DNA of 39,371 nt from Candidatus Dojkabacteria bacterium (GCA_016932045.1 JAFGDO010000003.1:76115-115485), one strand, 5' to 3'. Numbered from the stretch's first letter, positions 15,513 through 23,756 are shown. The notes: generated by a model from the letters alone, not told the origin. Numbers and translations: made by a program.

Positions 15513-16058
15513 ATGAGGTTGCTTATTATAAAACATGGGAAAACTGATTATAATCTTGAAGGGAAACGTCAGGGAAGAACCGATCTTCCACTATGTGATG
15601 AAGGGAAAAAGCAAGTTAAAGAATTTAAGGGAAAAATCAAGGGAAAATTTAGTCATGTTATCTCTTCTCCAATGAAACGAGCTCTTGAAACTGCTCAGTT
15701 ACTATTTCCAGACAAAACTATCCAAACTCACGAATTGCTAATCGAATACGACTTCGGAGAATTGGAGGGAGTTACATTCTCTACTCCACTCTCGCAGTTC
15801 CCAAATAATAAAGTCGAAGAATATAACGGAATAAAATTTCTGATACCAAACGAAGGTGAAACATTTAAAAGCATTGTAGGTAGATGTGAAAAATTTATTA
15901 AATATTTAAAAGAAAATTTTAAAGAAAACGATAAAATTGCAATTATTACTCACTCGACAAATCTAGAGATTCTTAAGGCACTAATGGAAGGCAAAGCTTG
16001 GTATACATATCTTGCACAAGCAAAGCAATTCCATGGCTTTGTAAAAGTAAAAATATAA
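15513..16058 (+). CDS. Histidine phosphatase superfamily protein (phosphoglycerate-mutase-like), KHG variant
   Basis: 181 residues from the ATG at 15513 (MRLLIIKHGKTDYN). The longer open frame upstream lies within the T-box terminator and is not translated sensibly. Family features are H-G-K-T-x-Y-N with the catalytic His, QGRTDLPLCDEGKKQ, SSPMKRALETAQLL, the acid/base Glu region EYDFGELEG, and the second His in IITHSTNLEIL. The normal signature is RHG; here Arg is Lys (KHG), an unusual change in a phosphate-contact residue. It lies in one operon with valS, 32 bases apart, and is under T-box control. A link to valine metabolism is not obvious; the physiological substrate is unknown. Confidence 0.85.
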   Translation: MRLLIIKHGKTDYNLEGKRQGRTDLPLCDEGKKQVKEFKGKIKGKFSHVISSPMKRALETAQLLFPDKTIQTHELLIEYDFGELEGVTFSTPLSQFPNNKVEEYNGIKFLIPNEGETFKSIVGRCEKFIKYLKENFKENDKIAIITHSTNLEILKALMEGKAWYTYLAQAKQFHGFVKVKI

Positions 16059-16090
16059 TATCCTTATTTAACAATTTAACTATATACAAA

Positions 16091-18391
16091 ATGAGTTCAC
16101 CGAAAAATAAAACCTTAGATTTACCAAAGGGTCCATACAATACAATCCAAACCGAAGAAGAAATTCTGGAATTTTGGAAAAAGGGGAAATATTTTAAGCC
16201 TGAATTTCATGCCAAAAAAGGTCTTCAAACAAAAGCAGAGAACGACGGGCGACAAACATTCTGCATCATCTGCCCTCCTCCAAACGCAAATGCAAGACCT
16301 CACCTTGGTAATCTTTCCGGCTATTCTTACCAGGACCTCATGGGTAGATTCAATAGGATGCTTGGCAAAAAAACACTTTTGTTACCAGGAAAGGATCACG
16401 CCGGAATTCAGTCGGAAGTTGTATTTGAAAGAGATGTTTTAAAAAAACAGGGTAAGAACAAGCTGGATTTGGGACGTGAAGAATTTTACAAACAGTGTTA
16501 TAAGTTTTGCCTTGAATGCGCCAAGATGGCAAGATCTGATGAAGAACGTGTAGGTCTTTCGGCAGATTTTGATCGGGACATCTTCACCCTAGATCCAGAT
16601 ATTGTAAAAATCATTCTTGAAACTTTTGTAAAATTATATAAAGACAAACAGATCTATAAAGGTATACGAATCACAAACTGGTGCCCCAAATGCCAAACAG
16701 CTCTTGCAGATATAGACTGTGAGCGAAAGGGACGGAAGGCAGAATTGACATACATCAAATATCCACTACATAAATCTCGTACGGCCGGGATATATTCCGG
16801 TCCATCAATAACCATAGCGACCACCCGTCCTGAAACCATGCTTGCTGATACAGCTGTTGCAGTAAATCCAAAAGATAAACGCTACAAGGACTTAATTGGC
16901 AAGACTGTAATCCTGCCTCTAGTAGAAAGAGAGATTCCAATAATTACTGATCCGCAGGTCGATATGGAATTCGGAACCGGAGCTCTAAAGATCACGCCGG
17001 CCCATGCGCCTGAAGACTACGACATCATGCTCAGGTGGAATGAAGAAAATCCGGATAAAAAAATTGACTATATCAACGTCATCTGGAAAGACTCAAAACT
17101 TTACGGCCCGGTCGGTAAATACAAAAGTATGACCGTGGAACAGGCAAAAACGGCAGTGACTAAAGATCTCCGGTTACTAGGTCTGATCGAAAAGACCGAG
17201 GAAATTGAACAAAACGTTTCCATCTGCGAACGCTGCAAGGAAGTTATCGAACCAATTATGTCATCCCAATGGTATGTCAAAGTAGATAAAATAAAAAAGG
17301 AAGCCATAGATGTCGTAAAGACGGGAAGGATAAAAATTCATCCAAAATATATGGGGAAGAGATACTTTCAATGGATGAAAGATCTTCGAGACTGGCCAAT
17401 TTCCCGCTCGCTTTGGTGGGGCTATAGAATACCTGCGTGGTACAAAGGTAAGAGAGAAGAATATGTAAACAATGAAGGAAAAATAGAAGAGAAAATCGGC
17501 AAGAAATCATTGAATGACGAATTGATTAAAGTCCAACTCGACTCACCAGGCGATGGCTGGATCCAAGATGATGATGTTCTCGATACTTGGTTTTCATCAG
17601 GCCAATGGCCATATGCGACTTTAATGAAAGAGAATCTGATGGATATCTTCTACCCTACTGATGTAATGGAAACAATGTATGATATCCTAGAATGGTGGGT
17701 ATCCCGCATGATCATGCTTGGACTTTATAAAACCGGGAAAATTCCTTTTAAAGACGTTTATCTACACGGAATGCTCCTGGCACCGGATGGAGCTAAAATG
17801 AGCAAATCTAAGGGCAATGTTATCTCTATGGATGATATTGTTGCTGAACATGGAGCAGATACACTGAGACTCTTTTACTATATCGCAGGAAAAGCGGGAA
17901 GCTCCTATCGGTTCGACTGGGAAAGGATGAAGTTCAATAGAAACTTCCTAAACAAGATATGGAATGCCAGTAAGTTTGTACTGATGAATATCAAGAAAAA
18001 GGATAAGAATATTTTTGAAAAGAATCCAAGGGGTCTAGAATTCCAAAAGGGTGACAAGAAGATGCTTAAAGACCTGAATAAAACAATACAGGAGGTAACA
18101 AGGAATATAGAAAGGTTTAAGTTCAATTTAGCAATTGATACACTTGCTGATTCATTTTGGCACACGTATTGTGATGAGTATCTTGAGTATTCGAAAGAAT
18201 TTGTCTATGCAGAGGAAGGAGATCCATCAGGAACTATCTGGACTTTGTGGAAGTGCCTGAAAACTTATATGGAACTTATGCACCCATTTGTTCCATTTAT
18301 CACAGAAAAAATTTGGCAACAGATACCAAAGAGCGAAGACGAACCAGAGACAATAATGTATGCCAAGTGGCCGGAAGGAATTATCTCGTAG
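16091..18391 (+). CDS. valS: Valine--tRNA ligase
   Basis: 766 residues from the ATG at 16091; a longer open frame exists but overlaps the previous gene. It is a class Ia synthetase. The ATP motif is PPPNANARPHLGN (HLGN in place of HIGH), and the second is GAKMSKSKGNV. Zinc-type knuckles are NWCPKCQTALADIDC and ICERCKEVIEP. The editing domain has ATTRPETMLADTAVAVNP and FGTGALKITPAHAPEDYD. The anticodon-binding domain ends in HPFVPFITEKIWQ. Typical bacterial ValRS is about 880-950 residues with a C-terminal coiled-coil arm, which is missing here. Regulation by the upstream T-box fits the predicted amino acid. Confidence 0.95.
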   Translation: MSSPKNKTLDLPKGPYNTIQTEEEILEFWKKGKYFKPEFHAKKGLQTKAENDGRQTFCIICPPPNANARPHLGNLSGYSYQDLMGRFNRMLGKKTLLLPGKDHAGIQSEVVFERDVLKKQGKNKLDLGREEFYKQCYKFCLECAKMARSDEERVGLSADFDRDIFTLDPDIVKIILETFVKLYKDKQIYKGIRITNWCPKCQTALADIDCERKGRKAELTYIKYPLHKSRTAGIYSGPSITIATTRPETMLADTAVAVNPKDKRYKDLIGKTVILPLVEREIPIITDPQVDMEFGTGALKITPAHAPEDYDIMLRWNEENPDKKIDYINVIWKDSKLYGPVGKYKSMTVEQAKTAVTKDLRLLGLIEKTEEIEQNVSICERCKEVIEPIMSSQWYVKVDKIKKEAIDVVKTGRIKIHPKYMGKRYFQWMKDLRDWPISRSLWWGYRIPAWYKGKREEYVNNEGKIEEKIGKKSLNDELIKVQLDSPGDGWIQDDDVLDTWFSSGQWPYATLMKENLMDIFYPTDVMETMYDILEWWVSRMIMLGLYKTGKIPFKDVYLHGMLLAPDGAKMSKSKGNVISMDDIVAEHGADTLRLFYYIAGKAGSSYRFDWERMKFNRNFLNKIWNASKFVLMNIKKKDKNIFEKNPRGLEFQKGDKKMLKDLNKTIQEVTRNIERFKFNLAIDTLADSFWHTYCDEYLEYSKEFVYAEEGDPSGTIWTLWKCLKTYMELMHPFVPFITEKIWQQIPKSEDEPETIMYAKWPEGIIS

Positions 18392-18392
18392 G

Positions 18393-18410
18393 GAATTGAC
18401 AGGTCAATTC
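18393..18410. terminator. Palindrome between convergent genes
   Basis: GAATTGAC-AG-GTCAATTC starts just after the valS stop, and GTAGGTT...AACCTAC (18414-18447) follows. It probably forms a bidirectional terminator between valS and the MFS gene. No clear T-run is seen, so this is tentative. Confidence 0.4.
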
Positions 18411-18441
18411 TTCGTAGGTTTAAATTGCAGGTATCATTAAC

Positions 18442-19632
18442 CTACTTCATCTCACGATTACTAGGCGACAAAAACAATCCAGCTAGTACAACTATACCAG
18501 CAAGAACAAAAAGCGTCAGGTCCATATCATAATCGGCAAACCAACCAAAGAGCGGATTTAGAATGGTCAATGCTAGACGCCTCACCATAGAAATAAATGA
18601 CAAGGTTGTAGCACGCTCACCGCTTTTAATGTGAATATTCAAGAATCCAGAGAAAATCTCTCTAAACTTTAATCCTATGCCCCCCGCAAGAATTACAAAT
18701 ACGAGAACCCCAATATTTGAATTTAAAAATATTGGTGCTAAGAAGCCTAGTACGATAAAAGCTGCACTTAGCCTTACCCAGAAGGACTTGTTTTTAGCTC
18801 CACTTATGACATTCACGAGTATATATGCTAGAACTATCTCACTTACAAGCAGAGCAATTCTATAAAAGCCGAAGTACTTCTCATCTACGTTTACCTCTTG
18901 CAGTAAAGTCTGGTAGAACCAGAGCACAAAGTAAGTTGAAGCAGTAATAAAAGTTACATAAACAACCAATTTCTTTAGTACATTATTCTTCTTAATTGTC
19001 TGCACTGCTCTTTTGAAAGTCGTCTTATAATCAGGGATAAATTCTTCCTTAGGTTTTATATTTGGCTCTTTTACGAACAACAGTATAAGTATAAATACCA
19101 AAGCTGAAGTAATGGCGCCAAGTTGAAATAACTGATTGACTTTAAAATATTCTATCAGTATACCGGAAAAAGCCGATGCAACAAGCATGCCAATCATGTG
19201 CAGATTAGATCTAAAAGTTTCTACTTTTCCGAAATCCTTTTCAACACCTGCCTGCTTCATAGTATCGTAAAGCAGAGCTTCTTCAGCACCAGAATTAAAA
19301 GCCACTCCAACGGCGAAGAGAAATTCTCCAAGCAGAAATACCCGAAAGTCCGGAAAACTACCATAAATAATTGGGCCTATGGTTAAGAATAAAAAGCCTG
19401 TTAGAACAGAGAATTTTCGTCCTTTGATATCACCAATAAGCCCTGTTGGAATCTCAAGCAAGAATATAAGCAGTGTAAACCAGCTTTGAAGCAACTGTGT
19501 CTGGAATTGGCTAAGCCCTCCCCAGTCCTTAAAAAAGGGAATTAGAAAAGCTCCAATGAATTCTATACCTGTGATGAATGAGGCGAGGCATAAGATATAT
19601 ACTTCTTTTGGATATTTTTTGAACAATTTCAT
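18442..19632 (-). CDS. MFS transporter
   Basis: About 396 residues from the ATG at 19632 (MKLFKKYPKEVYILCLASF). The frame opens at a TTG 39 bases upstream, but that would add a non-hydrophobic leader. Twelve hydrophobic segments are present in two six-helix halves joined by a basic central loop (KPKEEFIPDYKTTFKRAVQTIKKN). The loop between helices 2 and 3 reads GLIGDIKGRKFSVLTG, the MFS 'G-x-x-x-D-x-x-G-R-[KR]' signature. Such proteins are secondary transporters of small solutes or drugs; the substrate cannot be told. A TATAAT lies at 19709-19714 on the minus strand. Confidence 0.9.
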   Translation of the reverse strand: MKLFKKYPKEVYILCLASFITGIEFIGAFLIPFFKDWGGLSQFQTQLLQSWFTLLIFLLEIPTGLIGDIKGRKFSVLTGFLFLTIGPIIYGSFPDFRVFLLGEFLFAVGVAFNSGAEEALLYDTMKQAGVEKDFGKVETFRSNLHMIGMLVASAFSGILIEYFKVNQLFQLGAITSALVFILILLFVKEPNIKPKEEFIPDYKTTFKRAVQTIKKNNVLKKLVVYVTFITASTYFVLWFYQTLLQEVNVDEKYFGFYRIALLVSEIVLAYILVNVISGAKNKSFWVRLSAAFIVLGFLAPIFLNSNIGVLVFVILAGGIGLKFREIFSGFLNIHIKSGERATTLSFISMVRRLALTILNPLFGWFADYDMDLTLFVLAGIVVLAGLFLSPSNREMK

Positions 19633-19689
19633 GAAAATAAACGGATAATTTAAAGAGTCCAATTCTAGCAAGCAGCAAAACTTACGTAC

Positions 19690-19890
19690 TAACGAGGTAA
19701 ACTAAGCGCCATTATAGCACGGCAGGTCAAGGGAATTTGCCTATCAGTCCCCCTGTACCAAGAAAGGTACAGGAGGATTTGGCCCATGAAATGGGCAATT
19801 CCACTACTCTACCCATCTGCACCTGAAAATGTACGCGAGGCAAAACCTCACGAACTAAAGGGTATGCCTTGGAATTGATAAAAGGTGCCC
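19690..19890 (-). other. Hairpin-rich non-coding segment 3' of the double reverse transcriptase
   Basis: On the minus strand, immediately after the RT gene, several stable stems occur: GTGAGG-TTTT-GCCTCGC, GCCCAT-TTC-ATGGGC and TCCTCCTGTACC-TTTCTT-GGTACAGGGGGA. An outer GGAATTGCC...GGCAAATTCC pair would close the last two into a three-way junction. An alternative CAATTCCA/TGGAATTG pair competes with it. No ORF is credible here. It could be a structured RNA, a processed 3' UTR, or simply a collection of genomic palindromes. Confidence 0.5.
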
Positions 19891-19913
19891 CCCGAACTTA
19901 ACGTAGTTCGGGG
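19876..19913 (-). terminator. Hairpin over the stop codon of the reverse transcriptase gene
   Basis: CCCCGAACT pairs with AGTTCGGGG (nine pairs), spanning the RT stop codon, and is followed on the minus strand by GGCACC and TTTTAT. This is a possible intrinsic terminator with a weak T-run. Confidence 0.4.
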
Positions 19914-22396
19914 TTCTGATAAGCAATATTATTATACATCAAACCTTTAGCCCTTGAAATCCAAGAAACACAACTAACTAATCCCATCTTCTTTATAGTC
20001 GAGTGCGGAATCTTTCTCCTATCCTTTAGTCTCATTCTTTTTGTAATGCAGAGTCGAAGCCGATCTTCTATCCACATATCAATCTCCTTCAGCTCGTCAA
20101 AATCATTAACTCTACAAAAGTACTTACTCCAGCTTGTCTTCTTTCTTGTCGAGAAAAAGTAGTTAATCTGCTTTATTAGCCTCTCAATATCCTTACTACT
20201 TTCATAATTCTTTATATTAACTTCATGGAACTTTCTTTTCATTGTTAACCGTTTGATCTTCCTTTTTAGTTTATGAATTGTAAACTCAGAAAGTCCAATT
20301 CTCAACTCTTTGCCAATACTGAATCTGTATCCCAAGAAGCTAAATGTATCTCCAAACGAAACAAATTTTGTCTTTGAAGGTTTGAGCTTCAAGTCTAACT
20401 TTGACCCCTCATTCTCTATGAAACTTCTGGCCTCACCATCTTTAAAGGTTGCTTGGGAAATAACTATAAAGTCATCTGCATACCTCAGGTAATTATCAAG
20501 GCATTGTGAAACAGCTTCGTCAAATCCTTTCAAATAAACATTCAAGAGAAAATTTGTAATAGGCATTCCTTTTGGAAGAAATTCTACACTCGATAAGGAG
20601 CAAAAGAAGGCATCAAAGATATTGATTACTTTTGGATACTTATTCATAAGTTTATGTACTTTATTTTTAAGAATTTGCAGGTTAACACTCTGATGAAAAT
20701 TCTCAAAATCCGACCTGATTATCGTTCGTCCTTTTACGCATCTTAGAGTACGGATTAGTTGAGAAACCCCTTTAAATATAGAGCTCCCCTTTCTATAAGA
20801 GAAAACATTTTCAGAGAGTTTATCATCAAAAAAAGGCTGGATAATATTTATAATAGCTCTTTGAACTACTCTATCCGGGAAATTGCTTGTATAAACAAAA
20901 CGTTTTTCCTTTGTATCAAATCTTTTTATTTCCTTCTTTTTTGGAATGCTAAACTTATATTTCCCCTCGAGAAGTTCAGTATGCATTTCTTCTAGATTTC
21001 TTCTCCTATCAGCTAAGAATTCCTGAACCTCTTCATCATTCTCTAAATTCCTTCTACTCAGATAATATTCCAAGGCTTTTTCGAGATTAGTCATTGAGGA
21101 AATTCTATTTATCAAGGGTTTTGAATATTCTTGCCACCTTTCGTGCCAACCATAATATTCCCTCACTAAACTTTTCAAACCAAGATCCTTGAAGAACTCA
21201 TTTTTGAATTTTCGGTAATTTTTCTTACTCCAGCTTCCTGTTAGCTTTTGTCTAAGTTTTTCTCTAAGCCATATATCCAATTCTCTAAACTGTTTTGAGA
21301 AAGAAACCCTTGCAAAATATCTCGTCCAACCTTTCAGCCCTGTTCCACAAATAAGCCTATTTAAGTCTTCAATCAATTGGATAAGCTTTACCCTGCTCTT
21401 CTCATCTAGTGCCGCTGTATTTCTAATTTTTACCATCTTCCTTTTTCTGATAAGAAGTTTCACCTTTGTTTGAAACTTCTTAATTGATTTCTTCCGAATG
21501 TAAATGTTCCCGTCCCTGAATTCATACCCCAGATATTCAAAACCTTCGCCCGGTTTGATTAAATGAAGTTTATCTTCATTTATCTTTAAGGAATACTTCT
21601 TCAATTCTGAACGAATGAGACTCACTATCCCCTCTGCTTTTATCCTTTCCCTAACAATTATAAAAATGTCATCGGCATACCTCGCATAAAAAATCACTTT
21701 TTTCTGAACCAAACGATCAAACGGCATTAAGTAAATATTTGATAAAAGTGCAGCCAGGTGGCTTCCTATAGGTATTCCTTTCCTAGTTTGAGTAACACGT
21801 CCCTTCGATACTCTTTTTGCATTTATATAACTTACTATTATTTTTTTAAGACTCGAGTCACTACCCAAAAGTTCATCAATTTGAGATTCTAGAATTCTTC
21901 TATTTATCTGATTAAAATAATCTTCAACATCAAGTTTCACGGCTGAGAATTTTTTATCCTTGTGAAACTTATATACTTTTCGAACCAGCTGATGTACATT
22001 GTAATGAGATCCTCTGATTCTGCCGGAATACAGCCCCTTAGGAAAAACCGACTGCATTCTTTTATTCAGAATCTGATTAATTGCTATTTGGACAATTACA
22101 TCATGCAAGCAACCCTGGCAAAGGACAAGATACTTTTTGTGGTTTTTGGGTATTCGTCGCTCAAGAAATGGGGAAAATTTATACTTACCTCCTAACAATT
22201 CTTTACGAATCTTTATTAATCTTTGATCTCTCACCTTCAATAGGTCCTCAAACCTCTCTTTATCATATCCAACAGGGAACTTATCAACAAGATCTGAGTA
22301 ATATTTCTTCTTTAGTTTATTCACCGCCCGATTTAGATTCTTTGTCGAAAAGATCTGCTCCTCTAGCTTTTGTACTTTGGATAATTTCTTCAGCAT
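19898..22396 (-). CDS. Tandem (double) reverse transcriptase, group II intron-like RT fused to a second RT
   Basis: 832 residues from the ATG at 22396. Two full RT units sit head to tail with a period of about 400 residues. Unit 1 has ELLGGKYKF (66-74), motif A KLDVEDYF (D156), motif B RKGIPIGSHLAALLSN (205-220), YADD (240-243), and a maturase-like thumb LKGWTRYF...LDIWLREKLR (354-382). Unit 2 has ELLEGKYKF (474-482), YRKGSS (534-539), motif A RSDFENFH (D563), PKGMPITNFLLN, YADD (639-642), and a thumb with SWSKYF...IDMWIEDRLR. Both active sites look intact. There is no HNH endonuclease, integrase or Cas1 domain. Most bacterial RTs have one RT unit, so this architecture is unusual. Role candidates are a defence RT, a domesticated intron RT or an RNA-templated system with flanking RNAs. 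All are inference. Confidence 0.92.
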   Translation of the reverse strand: MLKKLSKVQKLEEQIFSTKNLNRAVNKLKKKYYSDLVDKFPVGYDKERFEDLLKVRDQRLIKIRKELLGGKYKFSPFLERRIPKNHKKYLVLCQGCLHDVIVQIAINQILNKRMQSVFPKGLYSGRIRGSHYNVHQLVRKVYKFHKDKKFSAVKLDVEDYFNQINRRILESQIDELLGSDSSLKKIIVSYINAKRVSKGRVTQTRKGIPIGSHLAALLSNIYLMPFDRLVQKKVIFYARYADDIFIIVRERIKAEGIVSLIRSELKKYSLKINEDKLHLIKPGEGFEYLGYEFRDGNIYIRKKSIKKFQTKVKLLIRKRKMVKIRNTAALDEKSRVKLIQLIEDLNRLICGTGLKGWTRYFARVSFSKQFRELDIWLREKLRQKLTGSWSKKNYRKFKNEFFKDLGLKSLVREYYGWHERWQEYSKPLINRISSMTNLEKALEYYLSRRNLENDEEVQEFLADRRRNLEEMHTELLEGKYKFSIPKKKEIKRFDTKEKRFVYTSNFPDRVVQRAIINIIQPFFDDKLSENVFSYRKGSSIFKGVSQLIRTLRCVKGRTIIRSDFENFHQSVNLQILKNKVHKLMNKYPKVINIFDAFFCSLSSVEFLPKGMPITNFLLNVYLKGFDEAVSQCLDNYLRYADDFIVISQATFKDGEARSFIENEGSKLDLKLKPSKTKFVSFGDTFSFLGYRFSIGKELRIGLSEFTIHKLKRKIKRLTMKRKFHEVNIKNYESSKDIERLIKQINYFFSTRKKTSWSKYFCRVNDFDELKEIDMWIEDRLRLCITKRMRLKDRRKIPHSTIKKMGLVSCVSWISRAKGLMYNNIAYQNPELR

Positions 22397-22406
22397 TTAG
22401 AATTTG

Positions 22407-22424
22407 CCTGCCTGCGCAGGCAGG
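22407..22424. repeat. Perfect 18-base palindrome in the RT 5' leader
   Basis: CCTGCCTGCGCAGGCAGG is its own reverse complement and ends ten bases before the RT ATG on the minus strand. In RNA it would be a stable GC hairpin that could block initiation, or it may simply be a genomic palindromic repeat. Confidence 0.7.
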
Positions 22425-22458
22425 TTTGGATTTTGAATTTAGTATTTAGAGTTTTTTA

Positions 22459-22659
22459 TGAGACTACTTCTGTGCAAGCAACAAAAAATTATACTGACAG
22501 CGTCCATGCTCAAAGACTTCCCTACGGAACAAAGCCATCAGCTGAATCCAGTAAGCATCCCCCATTTGCTCTTGGCTCCGGAAGGCAAGCCCAAATAGTA
22601 AACGTTTTTGAAAGGCCTGCCTTCCGGAGCTTTAGCGAAGGAAGGTAGAAGTAGCCTCA
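22459..22659 (-). other. ~200 bp fold-back element 5' of the double RT
   Basis: The ends TGAGACTACTTCT (22459-22471) and AGAAGTAGCCTCA (22647-22659) pair with one mismatch. Inside is an 18-pair stem (22575-22592 with 22613-22630, two G-U) around a ~20-base loop, and smaller fold-backs (TTCC/GGAA; ATGCT/AGCAT). On the minus strand it lies just before the RT, the position of the msr-msd RNA in retrons, whose ends also pair. A TATAAT (22493-22488 on the minus strand) inside it could be the RT promoter. A retron-type RNA is a hypothesis. Part of the sequence (CTTCGCTAAAGC) also looks like a common genomic palindrome. Confidence 0.5.
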
Positions 22660-22870
22660 ATCAAATTCTATCACTTTGCAACACCAAAGGTAAAAGGCAC
22701 AAGGTAAAGAGTAAGAGGTATGAAGTAGTAATTTAGCTATCTAGCTATCCCCACCCAAGGTGGACTAGCAACCATCCGATAATACAACATTACAACAATG
22801 AATTAATTATCCGATTGAAAATTAAAAATGAAGAATGAAAAATGAACGATAAAACAAAATAACAATATAA
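22660..22870. other. Intergenic low-complexity region
   Basis: No credible gene. It holds degenerate word repeats (GGTAAAAGGCACAAGGTAAAG, TTTAGCTATCTAGCTATCC, then ATTAAAAATGAAGAATG-type text) of the same kind as at 2940-3010 and 26790-26840. Confidence 0.5.
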
Positions 22871-23752
22871 CTATTTCCCTAAATTATAAAACTCCATCGC
22901 ATTCCTCTTCGTAACCTCAGCAACTTCACTAGTTTCAACACTTACAATCTCGGCCATTTTGTTAACAACATATCGCACATCGGCAGGTTCACATACCTGC
23001 CCTCGTATCTTTTGCGGTGCGCAATAAGGAGCATCTGTTTCGGCTAGGACCTGATCTCTATATCTGTTCCACCCGAGTTCAAATATTTCCCGAATATTTC
23101 CCGCATTTGGATATGTAAGAATTCCATTAAACGAGATATGATACCCAGCTTCAAAAACGTTTTTAGCCACTCGCTTTTCTCCTGTGAAACAATGGAACAG
23201 AGCTTTCAGCCTACAGCCTTCGGCCTTCAGCTTAGCATTTATTTCATCAAGTACTTCCCTTTCAGCCCCTCTGCTATGCACTACAAGTGGTAATCTCGAT
23301 TCATTTGCCAACTCAATCTGCTTTTCGAATAAAGTAACTTGCAACTTCTTAATCTCATTTTTTTTCTTCGAACTGAGCTGTAAGCTGTTAGCTGCTAGCT
23401 GTTCGCTTTTATCAATCCAATAATAGTCCAGCCCGCACTCCCCTATCGCACCGATACTCTCTTTATTATCAGAACATATTTGCCTTAATTCCTTTATCCA
23501 TCCATCTATATCTGCTTTTTTCTTATAAATATCTGATCCGGGAATTAAAAGTTCTGGGTGTAATCCAATTGTCGGGATAATGAACTCAGGATACCGTGAA
23601 GAAAACTTTAGAACTGCCCTTGAAGTCTCGATATCTACGGAAGCATCGACAGTTTTCACAACATTAGCTTCTATAGCTCTTTGAATTACTTCTCGAATAT
23701 CCTTGTACTTCTTTGGAGAAGAAGCAATATGTGCATGGGAATCAAAATACAT
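22871..23752 (-). CDS. tatD: TatD family hydrolase (metal-dependent DNase)
   Basis: The protein has 293 residues. The TIM-barrel metal site is complete: DSHAHI (H6, H8), GAIGECGLDYYW with the bridging Glu, LPLVVHSRG, ALFHCFTG, and LAETDAPYCAP with the Asp. TatD proteins are cytosolic 3'-5' DNases or related hydrolases. The usual length is about 255-265. The surplus lies in two inserts, at residues ~113-137 (IDKSEQLAANSLQLSSKKK) and ~172-184 (AKLKAEGCRLKA), whose DNA is AGCT-rich repeat text like that found between genes. The gene starts four bases after the glycosyltransferase stop; metG-GT-tatD form one operon. Confidence 0.93.
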   Translation of the reverse strand: MYFDSHAHIASSPKKYKDIREVIQRAIEANVVKTVDASVDIETSRAVLKFSSRYPEFIIPTIGLHPELLIPGSDIYKKKADIDGWIKELRQICSDNKESIGAIGECGLDYYWIDKSEQLAANSLQLSSKKKNEIKKLQVTLFEKQIELANESRLPLVVHSRGAEREVLDEINAKLKAEGCRLKALFHCFTGEKRVAKNVFEAGYHISFNGILTYPNAGNIREIFELGWNRYRDQVLAETDAPYCAPQKIRGQVCEPADVRYVVNKMAEIVSVETSEVAEVTKRNAMEFYNLGK

Positions 23753-23756
23753 AAAT

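Noticed and set aside
19690-19913. Group II intron domain V/VI downstream of the RT
   Set aside because: No 34-base domain V with AGC triad and GAAA-type loop could be recognised on the minus strand, and the ORF has no exon-like interrupted gene around it.
22433-22648. 71-codon plus-strand ORF upstream of the RT
   Set aside because: It is formed from the fold-back element and palindromes, with no promoter and no family likeness.
19898-22870. Diversity-generating retroelement
   Set aside because: No template/variable repeat pair, no Avd-like small gene and no C-type lectin target gene was seen in the window.
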